Shown here: in pieces, positions 25,244-35,009 of the stretch
Layout: every line of letters starts with the position of its first letter
Position numbering within the stretch: the stretch's first letter is position 1
DNA from: Pseudomonadota bacterium
Lineage (GTDB): Bacteria; Pseudomonadota; Gammaproteobacteria; Xanthomonadales; SZUA-38
DNA: 64,000 bases
Assembly (NCBI GenBank): GCA_039033415.1
Contig: JBCCCR010000024.1
Span: 47,596-111,595 of the forward strand
Reading direction: 5' to 3'
The notes under the pieces: model-generated
The model's input: the letters and a program-made list of their open reading frames with translations, nothing else
The model's database searches: none
Told to the model about the DNA's origin: nothing
Made by a program: the position numbers and the translations under genes

Positions 25244-26596
25244 ATGGCCCAGTACGACTACGATTTGTTTGTCATTGGCGCCGGCTCTGGGGGCGTACGC
25301 GCAAGCCGGATCTCCGCGGGCTTCGGTGCCCGGGTCGGCGTTTGTGAGGAAAGCCGTGTCGGCGGAACCTGCGTGATCCGCGGCTGCGTTCCCAAGAAGC
25401 TGATGGTCTACGCGGCGCATTTTCATGAAGACTTTGAGGATGCCCGGGGCTTCGGATGGACCGTCGGCGAAAATCGCTTCGACTGGCCGACCTTGATCGC
25501 CAACAAAGACCGAGAGATCGATCGCCTCAACGGCGTGTACAAATCGTTGCTGAGCAACGCCGGTGTCGACTTAATCGAAACCCGCGGCGAGCTGGTCGAC
25601 GCCCATACCGTCCGGCTCGGCGACAAACAGGTCACTGCCGACAAAATTTTGCTGGCCGTTGGGGGCTGGCCCTCAGCGCCCGCGTTCCCGGGCGTTGAGC
25701 TGGGCATCACCTCCAACGAGGTCTTTCACCTTCCGACTCAACCCAAGCGGATCGTTATTTATGGCGGCGGCTACATCGCCGTGGAGTTTGCCGGCATCTT
25801 TCAGGGCATGGGCAGCCAGGTCACGCAGGTATATCGGGGCCCAAGCCTGCTGCGCGGCTTTGACTCAGATGTCCGCGACACGCTGACCGCGGAGATCCAG
25901 AAGAAAGGCATCAACGTGGCGCTCGACCGGACCATCAGCCGGGCAGAGAAGCTCGACGGCGCGCTTCGCATCACGCTGGATGACGGCACGACCATCGAGG
26001 CTGACGCGCTGCTGCTCGCCACGGGACGGGCGCCGAAGATCAGTCACCTGGGGCTGGAACGGGTTGGCGTGGAGACCGATTCTGACGGGGCGGTAGTCGT
26101 CGACGACTACTCGCAAACCTCCGTGGAAAATATCTTTGCGGTCGGCGACGTCACCAACCGGGTCAATCTGACGCCCGTTGCGCTCATGGAGGGGCAGGCC
26201 TTCGCGCAAACCCAGTTCGGCAATCTGCCGACCCCGGTCGACCACCACTACATACCGTCTGCCGTCTTCAGCCAGCCGCCTGTCGGTTCGGTGGGACTCA
26301 CCGAGGACGAAGCCCGGTCTGAATATGGTGACATCGAGGTCTACCAGTCGAGCTTTCGACCGATGAAGCACACGCTGTCGGGGCGCGATGAGCGAACCAT
26401 GATGAAACTGATTGTCGCTGCCGATAGTCAACAGGTGGTAGGCCTACATATCGTGGGCCTTGACGCAGCGGAAATGCTGCAGGGCTTTTCGGTGGCGATC
26501 AAGATGGGTGCCACCAAAGCCCAGTTCGACGCCACCATCGGTATTCATCCGACGGCGGCGGAGGAACTGGTCACCATGCGAACGCCGCGCGACTGA
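25244..26596 (+). CDS. gor: glutathione-disulfide reductase
   Basis: NADPH-dependent reduction of glutathione disulfide. The 450 residues fit the family. FAD loop VIGAGSGGVRASR, redox pair GGTCVIRGCVPKK (about 42-47), NADPH loop IYGGGYIAVEFAGIFQGMG, FAD motif VENIFAVGDVT, and the C-terminal GIHPTAAEELVTMR with the His-Glu pair. VYRGP after the NADPH loop is consistent with an Arg binding the phosphate of NADPH. The ATG follows a good AAAGGAACGGG ribosome site. Confidence 0.95.
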   Translation: MAQYDYDLFVIGAGSGGVRASRISAGFGARVGVCEESRVGGTCVIRGCVPKKLMVYAAHFHEDFEDARGFGWTVGENRFDWPTLIANKDREIDRLNGVYKSLLSNAGVDLIETRGELVDAHTVRLGDKQVTADKILLAVGGWPSAPAFPGVELGITSNEVFHLPTQPKRIVIYGGGYIAVEFAGIFQGMGSQVTQVYRGPSLLRGFDSDVRDTLTAEIQKKGINVALDRTISRAEKLDGALRITLDDGTTIEADALLLATGRAPKISHLGLERVGVETDSDGAVVVDDYSQTSVENIFAVGDVTNRVNLTPVALMEGQAFAQTQFGNLPTPVDHHYIPSAVFSQPPVGSVGLTEDEARSEYGDIEVYQSSFRPMKHTLSGRDERTMMKLIVAADSQQVVGLHIVGLDAAEMLQGFSVAIKMGATKAQFDATIGIHPTAAEELVTMRTPRD

Positions 26597-26664
26597 GCGC
26601 CGGGCAAAACGCCGGCCAGCTGCCATACTAAAACCGTCGGTGCGGCAAACGTAACGGAGAAAGG

Positions 26665-29600
26665 ATGACTCGGAAAATTGGTTTGCTCAACGGCCTGCTG
26701 GCGGTGGTCACATCGCTTGCAGCCGCCAGCGCGGCAGCGCGCGACCCGGTCGAACCGGAGGTGATGCCGGGCCGTTATATCGTCGAATTCAGCGACCCGC
26801 CCGTGGCGCTGTTTGACGGACGCCGCGCGGCGGACGGCACCTGGCTGATGGCGCCAACCCGCGCCAAAAGCGGACCGCTCGAGCCCGAGGCCGGGAACGT
26901 CAAAGAATACCGGGCATACCTGGAGCGGGAGTCGACCAAGGCGATGGCGGACGGTGAGCTCCGCCTCGCGCGCGAGCTGCGTCCCCGCTACCGCTACGAC
27001 CTGCTGACCAACGGCGTTTCGCTGGACCTTTCGGCCGACGAAGCCGCTGAGCTGGCGGTGGTCGACGGCGTCAAGCGTGTCTATCCGGCGAAGATCCAAC
27101 GACCCAGCACCGACTCCGGACCGGTTTGGATCGGCGCACCGGAAGCCTGGGGTGCCTCCGGCACGATGGGCGAGGGCGTGGTGGTCGGCGTGATCGACTC
27201 CGGCGTCAACTGGGACCACCCGGCTTTTGCGGACGTTGGCGGTGACGGGTACGACCACGACAATCCTCGAGGGCGGCAATTTGGGCTTTGCGGCAACGCG
27301 CAGGTGCGCTGCAACGACAAGCTCATCGGGGTGTATGACTTCACGCAGGAAGGCGCCCGCCTGGGTCAGGATACCGACGGCCACGGCACCCACGTCGCGA
27401 GCACCGCGGTCGGCAACGTGCGCACGTCCAACGTTGTGGGCAACACCGCTTCCATCCAGCTGGACGTTTCGGGCGTGGCCCCGCACGCCAACCTGATTAC
27501 CTATAAGGTCTGTCTGGCCGACGATCCGGCGACGCCGGAGGACGAGAACTTTTGTGTGCTCGACGCCATACTGGCCGCGCTTGAGCAGATTGTGGTGGAT
27601 CAGGTGCCCGTCGTGAATTATTCGATCGGCGGCAGCTCGTCCAACCCCTGGGGGGACTCGGACACCCGAGCGATGCTGGCGGCCCGCGCTGCGGGCACGC
27701 TGATAGTCACTTCCGCCGGCAACAGCGGCAGCGAGCCGGGGACCATCACGTCGCCGGCCAACGCGCCGTGGATGCTAGCGGTCGCTAACTCGACGCATAA
27801 CCGTCGTTTCCAGAACGTCCTCGACAGCATGACCGGCGGCAACGCCGCTCCGCCGCCGGATCTTGCCGGCGTTGGCTTCACCGGACCGTTTGGGCCGGTT
27901 CCCATCGTTTACGCCGGCGACTTTGGCAACGCGCTGTGTGGCTCAGGTGAGGCAGAGCTTCAGTCGTCCTGTGACGCTCACACGGGCCGCACCAATCCGT
28001 TTGCGCCCGGGACATTCAACGGTGAAATTGTGGTCTGCGATCGGGGCACTTATGGACGCATTGAAAAAGGCTTCAACGTCCGTGCGGCCGGGGCCGGCGG
28101 CTACGTCCTGGCCAACACGGCGGCGCAGGGTGAGTCGACGGTATCCGATGACCACTGTCTGCCGGCGACCCATCTGGGTCGGCGCGACGGTGATGAGCTT
28201 CGCGCCTGGCTCAACGCTGGCGGTGAGGAGCTGCGCGCCCGGATTGCAGGCCAGGGTGTGGTGGTTGACGACGCGCTCGGCGACCGCGTTTCCGCCAGCA
28301 GCTCGCGCGGGCCTGACGCGTTTGTCCCCGGCGTTATCAAGCCCGAGGTGGCGGCCCCCGGATCCAATATTCTGGCTGCCGGCCTGACGGGAAATACCTC
28401 TTCGTTCAAGAGTGGTACCTCCATGGCGTCGCCCCACGTGGCCGGCAGCGCCGCGCTTTTGCTCGGCGTGCGGCCTGACCTGACGCCGAGCCAGCTGCAC
28501 TCGCTGCTCGTCAGCAGTGCGATTAACAACGGCATGATCGACAGCAACGGCACGTCTTTGGCTGACGCGTTTGACGTCGGCGCCGGCCGGGTCAATCCGG
28601 AGGAGGCCCTGCGAGCCGGCCTGACGTTCGACATCACGCGACGAGATTTTGATCTCGCCGACCCCGGCCTGGGCGGTGACCCCGGCAGTCTGAACCTGCC
28701 GATGCTGGCCAGCAGCCGCTGTGTCGGCAGCTGCAGCTTTGTCCGTACCGTGCAGGCGCTCGACGGCGGGCAGTGGTCGGCGAGAGTGGTCAGCGACGAT
28801 GGCGTAACCGGGCAGGTCACACCCGCCAGCTTCAGCCTGGCCGCTGGCGAAAGCCAGAGCCTCAACATCGAGCTCGACGTGTCCGGGGCCGGGAGCATCG
28901 GCGAATCGGTTACGGGGCTGGTGGTCCTGAGCTCGTCGGAAGCGGACGTGGCGGCGCAGCGTATCGTCTTCCAGCTGACGGCCGCCGCGGGCGATCTGCC
29001 GGAGGTGTTTCGAATCAGCACGCCATCCAATCGCGGCTCGGAGCAGGTCGACCTGGCGGGGCTGATCGCGTTGCCTCAGGCCCGCTTCGACACGCTTGCG
29101 CTGGACCGGGCCAACGTCTTGAATCGATCCCTTGCGGCTGACAATACCAACAGCGACCCCTACGACAACGTCGTGCAGGGGGCCTTCTTTGTGACTCGAA
29201 CGGTGAACGAAGCGGGCACGCTGCTGTACGCGCAGACCGGTGCGGACAACCCCGCCACCGATCTGGACCTGTTTGTGGGTCGGGACCTCAACGGCAACGC
29301 GCGACCTGATGCGGAAGAGGAGATCTGTCGCAGCACCTCACCAACCGCCGTCGAAGTCTGCCTGACGATGATCGACGAGCCCGGCCGCTATTGGATTTTG
29401 CTGCAGAACTGGCGGGCCAGCGAAACCGGCGCGATCGATGCAGTTTCGCTGACCGTGGCCGCGCCGACGCCGTCGTCCGACCGCTCGCTGGTCGCCACCG
29501 GCCCGGGCAACGTCGAGTTCCAGCAGTCGTTTCCGGTGCGCCTGACGTGGGACCAAGGTCAGATGGTACCCGGTGAACTGTGGGTGGGCGCTTTGCTGCC

Positions 29601-30798
29601 CCGCGCCGCAGACAATCTGCCCCCGCTGGGCGTGATACCCGTGGCGCTGAGCCGGCTTAGCGACGGCAGCGGCGGCTCGTCGGGCAGTCCTGATCTGCTG
29701 ACCCGGGAGCCTCTGCTGCTGCAACCGGATCAATCGACGGAGCTAACGCTGGCACCTCACCAGGGGCACGCCCGCCTGTTTATCGACGTGCCGGCCAGCG
29801 CCACCGAGCTGACGCTCGATCTTGAAGCGCCGGGTGATATTCAGTGGGAACTGCGAAGCCAGGCGAGGGCATTTGATCCGCCGTCGGTGGTTCCGGCTGA
29901 CAGCGCCGCCCAGGTGGTGGCGAGCGGCAGCGGCGGCGGTCGAACGGTGGCACCCGTCACGGCCGGGCGGTATTACCTCGTGCCCATCAACCAAAGTGGA
30001 AGCCATCAGCGCATGACCGTCAGCATGGCGATGGAGCGGCAGCCGCCCCAGCAGCTCGAGGGCGCCGGCGGTGACGCTGCCAACGGCCCGCTACCGGGTC
30101 TGTGGTTCAACCCGGCTCGCGACGGTGCCGGTTTCAATCTGAATCAGGTGGATAACCAGCTGATCCTCGAGTGGTACACCTACCTCGAAGACGGCACGCC
30201 CACTTGGTACCTGGCGCAAGGTCCCTATACGCCGGGTGACGATTTCTGGGAGGCTGACCTCAATCAATTCAGCTGGGATGGCGCGGCCGCGCGGCCGACT
30301 GTCGTTGGCGCCGTTTCCCTCACGTTCGAATCGGCACGCAACGCGATCTTTAATTTCCAGCTTCACGGGCGCAGCGGCAGTGAACCCTATCAGGTCATCA
30401 TCAGTGATCTAAGCTGTGCCTCGAACGGCGCGACCGTGGCTCGTACCGGCCTGTGGTATGTCCCCGAGCTCCCGGGTTTTGGGTACTCCATCCTGAGCGC
30501 TGCGGGAGACCAGGTACACGTGAACTATCTCTACGGACCCACGGGCCTGCCTCGCTGGGTGCTGGGACAGGGCTCAGCGCAGGATGGGGCGCTATCGCTG
30601 GCGCAGTTCAGCGGCTTTTGCCCCAGCTGTGCCGCGGTGCCGGTCAGCTCGCAGCCCGTCGGCGAAAACCGCTTGATCTATAACTCCAGCGCAAGCGGAA
30701 GCGTCAACACCGAGCTGGAATTTGCCCCGCCGTTGGCCGGGGTTTGGCAGCAGGCGGGCACGCTCAGCAACCTGACACCACTGCCGGAATGCAACTGA
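26665..30798 (+). CDS. large secreted subtilisin-like (S8) serine protease
   Basis: A 1377-residue exported protease. A signal peptide (about 1-26) and a propeptide (about 30-150) precede the S8 domain with Asp178 (GVIDSGVN), His240 (DGHGTH) and Ser586 (GTSMASPHVAG); SAGNSG holds the oxyanion Asn. A PA-like domain is inserted between His and Ser (about 395-520). Fibronectin-like and PPC-type strand domains follow (about 660-1130). The C-terminus has two related modules starting GLWFNPARDGAGF (1145) and GLWYVPELPGFGY (1262), a type seen on exported proteins of Xanthomonadales-like bacteria. The ATG has a strong ribosome site (GGAGAAAGG). It is probably secreted by the type II pathway (inference). 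Confidence 0.94.
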   Translation: MTRKIGLLNGLLAVVTSLAAASAAARDPVEPEVMPGRYIVEFSDPPVALFDGRRAADGTWLMAPTRAKSGPLEPEAGNVKEYRAYLERESTKAMADGELRLARELRPRYRYDLLTNGVSLDLSADEAAELAVVDGVKRVYPAKIQRPSTDSGPVWIGAPEAWGASGTMGEGVVVGVIDSGVNWDHPAFADVGGDGYDHDNPRGRQFGLCGNAQVRCNDKLIGVYDFTQEGARLGQDTDGHGTHVASTAVGNVRTSNVVGNTASIQLDVSGVAPHANLITYKVCLADDPATPEDENFCVLDAILAALEQIVVDQVPVVNYSIGGSSSNPWGDSDTRAMLAARAAGTLIVTSAGNSGSEPGTITSPANAPWMLAVANSTHNRRFQNVLDSMTGGNAAPPPDLAGVGFTGPFGPVPIVYAGDFGNALCGSGEAELQSSCDAHTGRTNPFAPGTFNGEIVVCDRGTYGRIEKGFNVRAAGAGGYVLANTAAQGESTVSDDHCLPATHLGRRDGDELRAWLNAGGEELRARIAGQGVVVDDALGDRVSASSSRGPDAFVPGVIKPEVAAPGSNILAAGLTGNTSSFKSGTSMASPHVAGSAALLLGVRPDLTPSQLHSLLVSSAINNGMIDSNGTSLADAFDVGAGRVNPEEALRAGLTFDITRRDFDLADPGLGGDPGSLNLPMLASSRCVGSCSFVRTVQALDGGQWSARVVSDDGVTGQVTPASFSLAAGESQSLNIELDVSGAGSIGESVTGLVVLSSSEADVAAQRIVFQLTAAAGDLPEVFRISTPSNRGSEQVDLAGLIALPQARFDTLALDRANVLNRSLAADNTNSDPYDNVVQGAFFVTRTVNEAGTLLYAQTGADNPATDLDLFVGRDLNGNARPDAEEEICRSTSPTAVEVCLTMIDEPGRYWILLQNWRASETGAIDAVSLTVAAPTPSSDRSLVATGPGNVEFQQSFPVRLTWDQGQMVPGELWVGALLPRAADNLPPLGVIPVALSRLSDGSGGSSGSPDLLTREPLLLQPDQSTELTLAPHQGHARLFIDVPASATELTLDLEAPGDIQWELRSQARAFDPPSVVPADSAAQVVASGSGGGRTVAPVTAGRYYLVPINQSGSHQRMTVSMAMERQPPQQLEGAGGDAANGPLPGLWFNPARDGAGFNLNQVDNQLILEWYTYLEDGTPTWYLAQGPYTPGDDFWEADLNQFSWDGAAARPTVVGAVSLTFESARNAIFNFQLHGRSGSEPYQVIISDLSCASNGATVARTGLWYVPELPGFGYSILSAAGDQVHVNYLYGPTGLPRWVLGQGSAQDGALSLAQFSGFCPSCAAVPVSSQPVGENRLIYNSSASGSVNTELEFAPPLAGVWQQAGTLSNLTPLPECN

Positions 30799-30829
30799 AA
30801 CATTAATTTAAGATTTGTTTCAAACAATT

Positions 30830-30861
30830 AAACGCTTCGCTAACAGAAGTTTATAGCGTTT
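30830..30861 (+). terminator. candidate intrinsic terminator after the S8 protease
   Basis: AAACGCT (30830-30836) pairs with AGCGTTT (30855-30861), a 7-bp stem with an 18-base loop and a short T-run, in an AT-rich stretch just after the protease gene. The long loop and short T-run make it a weak candidate. Confidence 0.4.
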
Positions 30862-30912
30862 TTCTAGATCTCTTCTGAAGAAAAGCGCCGCGGGGCGTGC
30901 CTACGTCACAAA

Positions 30913-30929
30913 CTGACCTTGCAGGTCAG
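30913..30929. promoter_or_regulatory. perfect inverted repeat upstream of the first SUMF1 gene
   Basis: CTGACCT and AGGTCAG form a perfect 7-bp inverted repeat around TGC, about 40-55 bases before the preferred start at 30967. It could be an operator or an RNA hairpin; no regulator is known. Confidence 0.3.
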
Positions 30930-30966
30930 ATTAGTTTGCGCTCATGAGACTATGCACGGGGGTAGC

Positions 30967-32916
30967 ATGATCATGAGCAGGGTGTTGCTCACTTCGACTT
31001 TCACGGACGGTCCGTCGACCGCTGCCGACGCTGGCGTGGTGCCAGCGACAGACCCGCAAGTACGCGGCGTGGCTATTTCGCTGGTGCTGGCGGCGGCGCT
31101 GCTATCGATGCCGGCAACGGGCCGTGCCCAGGCGGAAGCTGCGGAGGCGAGAATCGCCGAGGGCAGTCTGCCCGCGGTGGTGCCCACCGTGGATCCTCGC
31201 CCTCGGCGGCTCGGCGATTCGCTCAACGTCGATAATTCCCAGGAGTGGACGCCTCAGCTGAGTTCTGGCAGCCGAAACACTCGATCTTCGGTGCTGGAGG
31301 GCCAGATCCGCGAGGCTCGCCGAGCGCTAGCCGGCGGCGACATCATGACGCCGGAGACCGGAGCCCTGGATCGGTTTCGGGCCATCCTGGAGCTCGACCC
31401 CGGCAACGCCACGGCCATCAGCGGAATCGCTGACGCGACAACGGCACTGGCGGCACGCACCACCAAAGCCTACGCCGACGGCGACCGTGAGGGTGCGGCG
31501 GAACGTCTGTCAGAACTTCGCGCCATCGACCCGCTGCATCCGGCGGTTGAGCGAGTTTCTCAACTCCTGCTGAAGGATAGCCAGATCGGTGAGCTGCTGA
31601 ATGCGGCCGCTGACGCCACGGAGGCCGGTCGGCTGCTGGGTGAGGGCGGCGCCAAAGTGGCATACGACGCGGCGCTGGCTCTCGAAGCGGACCATCCGGC
31701 TGCGCTAGCTGGGCTCGCTGGCCTGGAACGGCTGATGCTGGCGAGGGCCGCTGAGCTGACGCGAAGCCAGAAGTTTGCCGCGGCCCGGGAGCTGCTCGAA
31801 CGCGCGCTCTCGGTGCGCTCCGATCCCGAAGAAAAGGTGGTTGCCCAGCGGGTGGCCACCGACGGCGCGGAGCGCGTGATGTTCAACGATCGTCGCCGGC
31901 AGATCCAGAAGCTCGCAGATGACGGGGAGTACGAACTGGCGTCGCAGCAGCTTTCCCAGCTTCGAACGCTGGGCTTCTCCGAGCCGGTGACGGCGCTGGA
32001 GAACCAAATTAAGGGCGGTCAGCTGGTACTGGCGTACGCGCCCGGCTCAACGGTGGAAGATCAAGGCAGCGCCGACGGCCAAGCGCTGCTTCGCGAGGCG
32101 GTGGTGGTGCCCCGCGGCCGCTTTCTGATGGGGTCACCCGAGAACGAGGAAGGCCGTTCTGAGCGCGAGGGACCGCGTCAGCCGGTGCGCTTTATCCTCC
32201 CTTACGCCCTGGCGCCGACGGAGGTGACGGTGGCGGAGTTTCGCGAATTTGTGAGGGCGACTGACTACCGCACAGACGCTGAAAAGAGCGGTGGCTCCAC
32301 GGTCTTCGATCCGGCCGCTGGCGGCGTAGTAGAGCGCAAGCGGGTGACCTGGGAGATGGACTATCGTGGTCGACCCGCGAAATCTACGCTTCCTGTGGTC
32401 CACGTCTCACACAATGACGCCAGAGCCTACGTGGCGTGGCTGAGCGCCTCGACGGGTGAACGCTATCGCCTGCCTTCGGAGGCCGAATTTGAATATGCGC
32501 TCCGGGCTGGCTCCACGAGCACCTATTGGTGGGGGGAAGGTGCCCCGAAGCGACGCCAGGAAAACCTGACCGGCGCGCGCGATCAGCTCGACGGCCTGCG
32601 CTGGCCCACAGCGTTTCGACGCTACGGTGACAATCATTGGGGGCCAGCGCCGGTCGCCAGTTTCGACGCCAATCCCTTTGAGCTCTTCGACATGGGCGGC
32701 AACGTTTCCGAATGGGTCGAGGACTGTTACCAGGCGGATCTGTCCCGACTGCCCAAGGACGGCTCAGCCTTCGATACCGATTCGTGTGAGCTGCGGGTCC
32801 TGCGAGGCGCGTCGTGGGCCAGCCAGCCCCTGGCGGCTCGCTCCGCGTTCCGGGCCGCCGCACGGCCGATCGCCGCCTCCTGTCTGGTTGGGTTTCGAGT
32901 CCTGCGCGAGCTGTAA
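30967..32916 (+). CDS. exported helical-repeat protein with SUMF1-like domain (no FGE cysteines), copy 1
   Basis: A 649-residue protein. An Ala/Leu-rich signal segment ends near TGRAQAEAA at about residue 55, unusually far from the start, so a later start (GTG about 31072) is possible. The mature N-terminus has RLGDSLNVDNSQEWTP, shared with the next gene. Residues about 100-360 are TPR-like helical repeats. From about 379 to the end is a formylglycine-generating-enzyme/SUMF1 fold (GRFLMGSPENEEGRSEREGP, RLPSEAEFEYALRAG, MGGNVSEWVEDC). The segment that carries the two catalytic cysteines in FGE reads RVLRGASWASQPLAARS, with no cysteine, so formylglycine synthesis is unlikely. Ribosome site GGGGG lies before the ATG at 30967. 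Confidence 0.85.
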   Translation: MIMSRVLLTSTFTDGPSTAADAGVVPATDPQVRGVAISLVLAAALLSMPATGRAQAEAAEARIAEGSLPAVVPTVDPRPRRLGDSLNVDNSQEWTPQLSSGSRNTRSSVLEGQIREARRALAGGDIMTPETGALDRFRAILELDPGNATAISGIADATTALAARTTKAYADGDREGAAERLSELRAIDPLHPAVERVSQLLLKDSQIGELLNAAADATEAGRLLGEGGAKVAYDAALALEADHPAALAGLAGLERLMLARAAELTRSQKFAAARELLERALSVRSDPEEKVVAQRVATDGAERVMFNDRRRQIQKLADDGEYELASQQLSQLRTLGFSEPVTALENQIKGGQLVLAYAPGSTVEDQGSADGQALLREAVVVPRGRFLMGSPENEEGRSEREGPRQPVRFILPYALAPTEVTVAEFREFVRATDYRTDAEKSGGSTVFDPAAGGVVERKRVTWEMDYRGRPAKSTLPVVHVSHNDARAYVAWLSASTGERYRLPSEAEFEYALRAGSTSTYWWGEGAPKRRQENLTGARDQLDGLRWPTAFRRYGDNHWGPAPVASFDANPFELFDMGGNVSEWVEDCYQADLSRLPKDGSAFDTDSCELRVLRGASWASQPLAARSAFRAAARPIAASCLVGFRVLREL

Positions 32917-32963
32917 CGTTCCGCAGGTACCTGCTGGCGGGTCCTTAGGCATCTCGAGAACCG

Positions 32964-32996
32964 ACGGGTGTCCCGTGCTGTGGCGGGCGCTTTTTT
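32964..32996 (+). terminator. weak candidate terminator between the SUMF1 genes
   Basis: ACGGG/CCCGT (32964-32976) or CCCG/CGGG (32972-32987) can pair before a run of six T (32991-32996). The stems are short, so this is a weak candidate that would separate the two paralogues. Confidence 0.35.
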
Positions 32997-33069
32997 GCAC
33001 CGACCGGCGATACACCCGGGTTGCCGAAAACGCCCAGTTCGGCATCCGGTTTGCGCCCCAGGCCGCCAT

Positions 33070-33098
33070 TTGACAAACTCGACGTGGGAAGGTGTTGC
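33070..33098 (+). promoter_or_regulatory. candidate promoter of the second SUMF1 gene
   Basis: A perfect TTGACA -35 (33070-33075) with TGTTGC 17 bases later (33093-33098), a poor -10. It is placed 16 bases before the start at 33114, giving a short leader. Confidence 0.35.
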
Positions 33099-33113
33099 GC
33101 TCAGGCGCATGCA

Positions 33114-35000
33114 ATGACAACAAAACGACATATCAGGCTGGAGCCCTACGCAGGACGGCTGGCGGCTCTGCTGATCGTTTTGATCAGCGGTGCAGGACCG
33201 GTTTGGGCTCAGACCGGCGATAGCGCCAGCTCCGAAGGTTCGGCCGCTCCAGGCCCAGCGCCGGAACGGCGCCCGGCGCGCCTGGGCGATTCACTTGCGG
33301 TCGATCCTGGCCAGGAGTGGACACCCGGCACGCAATCTCCGGCTGATCGCAGCGACGAGCTCCGGCGTAAGCTCTCGCTCGGCCGCAACGCCCTGGACGC
33401 CGGAAACCTTCTCACGCCCTTCGACGCGAGTGCCCTCAACTATTTTCGCCAGGCTTTGGCTGTGGATCCTGGCAATGCCGAGGCGGAAGCCGGCCTGGAT
33501 ACGGTGGCGCAGCGCCTGATCGACAGCGCCAGTCAGCAGCTCGCTGCCGGCAATCGGCGGGCGGCGCAGGCGACCGCCACCACGGTTTCGGAGTTTCGTC
33601 CCCGTTCTCCCGCGCTGGCTGAGCTTCGAGATCGGCTCGATCGCACCGGTCGGCTCGAGGCCCTGTCCGCCAGTCTGGAGGCGGCGCAGACCGCCGGCGT
33701 GCTGCTGATGCCGCTGGAAAGCAGCGCACTTGGGGTGCTGGACCAGATGCTGCTGCTGGACCCGCAGAACGCCGCGGCCCTTGCCGGAGCTGAGTCGCTG
33801 CTGGCCTCGGTATCTGAGCAGGTGCTCGCCGCCGCCCAGAGCGACGATTATCAAACCGCGTTTGAGCTGCTCGACCTGACCGACTCCGCGGCGGCGGCAA
33901 CCGAGAGTCAGGTCATCGATCCGGCGCAGCTGGCGGCGCTCCGTGAGCAGGTCACGGCTCGACAGGCTGATGGCTGGCGCTCTGACCTGGCGGAGCTTGA
34001 ACGCCTGCTGGCAAGCGACGAGCTGGCGCAGGTGGAGCAGGGCCTCGTCGCACTGGCCAGCACCGGCTACCCTGGGGATCTCCAGCCGCTGCAGGCTCGT
34101 GTCGAGCGGCGCCGTCTGATTCTGAGCTACGAGCCGGGCAGCATCTTCGCGGACAACCTGGGTACCGGAATCAGCGGTCCGAGTATGGTCGTGATCCCGT
34201 CGGGTCGATTCTTTATGGGTTCACCCGCCGGCGAGGAGGGCCGAAACGAGCGGGAGGGGCCAACCCGGGAGATCACGTTTAACCTTCCATTTGCGTTGGC
34301 CCGGACGGAGATTACGGTGGCGCAGTTTGCGGCTTTTGTGGCGGCGACCGGCTATCAGACTGCCCCGGAGCGAGGCGGTGCTAGCCAGGTCTATGACGGG
34401 GACAGCGGTGGCTTCAGCGAGGCCAGCGTGACCTTTCGCGACGATTACTCCGGCGATCCGGCGGATGGGGATCTGCCGGCGATCCACGTGTCGTGGGACG
34501 ATGCGAGCGCCTACGCCCGCTGGCTTAGCGAACAGACCGGGCAAAGCTATCGACTGCCGTCAGAGGCGGAGTTTGAGTACGCCCAGCGAGCCGGTACCAC
34601 TGACCCCTACTATTGGGGTGAGGGTTCACCACCGGATGCATTGGAGAATTTGACCGGCGCCCGTGATCAGTTTCGCGACTGGAGCTGGCCCAACGCCTTC
34701 AGCCGCTACGGTGACGGATTCTGGGGGCCCGCCCCGGCGGCCAGCTTCCAGCCGAATCCCTGGAACGTTCATGACCTCGGCGGCAATGTGCTCGAGTGGA
34801 CCGCCGATTGCTTTGAGGATTCGCTGGAAAACACCCCCGGCGACGGTCGCGCGTGGCAGGTCAGACCCTGCAGCAATCGATCGCTGCGCGGCGGCGGCTG
34901 GGCCGTGGCGCCGACCATGGCCCGCTCAGCCAGCAGAGCTTCCGCGTCAGCCCAGCGAGCCAGCCCGCTCGTTGGCTTCCGGGTTGCCCGCGACCTGTAA
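33114..35000 (+). CDS. exported helical-repeat protein with SUMF1-like domain (no FGE cysteines), copy 2
   Basis: A 628-residue paralogue of the preceding gene. The ATG at 33114 gives a normal signal peptide (basic start MTTKRHIRLEPYAGR, then LAALLIVLISGAGPVWAQ); the open frame upstream is not needed. RLGDSLAVDPGQEWTP follows the signal, as in copy 1. Helical repeats occupy about 70-340 and the SUMF1 fold about 358-628 (GRFFMGSPAGEEGRNEREGP, RLPSEAEFEYAQRAG, LGGNVLEWTADC). The region of the FGE cysteines reads LRGGGWAVAPTMARS, again without cysteine. NLTGARDQ is shared with copy 1. Tandem duplication is the simplest explanation; the function is unknown. Confidence 0.86.
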   Translation: MTTKRHIRLEPYAGRLAALLIVLISGAGPVWAQTGDSASSEGSAAPGPAPERRPARLGDSLAVDPGQEWTPGTQSPADRSDELRRKLSLGRNALDAGNLLTPFDASALNYFRQALAVDPGNAEAEAGLDTVAQRLIDSASQQLAAGNRRAAQATATTVSEFRPRSPALAELRDRLDRTGRLEALSASLEAAQTAGVLLMPLESSALGVLDQMLLLDPQNAAALAGAESLLASVSEQVLAAAQSDDYQTAFELLDLTDSAAAATESQVIDPAQLAALREQVTARQADGWRSDLAELERLLASDELAQVEQGLVALASTGYPGDLQPLQARVERRRLILSYEPGSIFADNLGTGISGPSMVVIPSGRFFMGSPAGEEGRNEREGPTREITFNLPFALARTEITVAQFAAFVAATGYQTAPERGGASQVYDGDSGGFSEASVTFRDDYSGDPADGDLPAIHVSWDDASAYARWLSEQTGQSYRLPSEAEFEYAQRAGTTDPYYWGEGSPPDALENLTGARDQFRDWSWPNAFSRYGDGFWGPAPAASFQPNPWNVHDLGGNVLEWTADCFEDSLENTPGDGRAWQVRPCSNRSLRGGGWAVAPTMARSASRASASAQRASPLVGFRVARDL

Positions 35001-35009
35001 GACCTTCAC

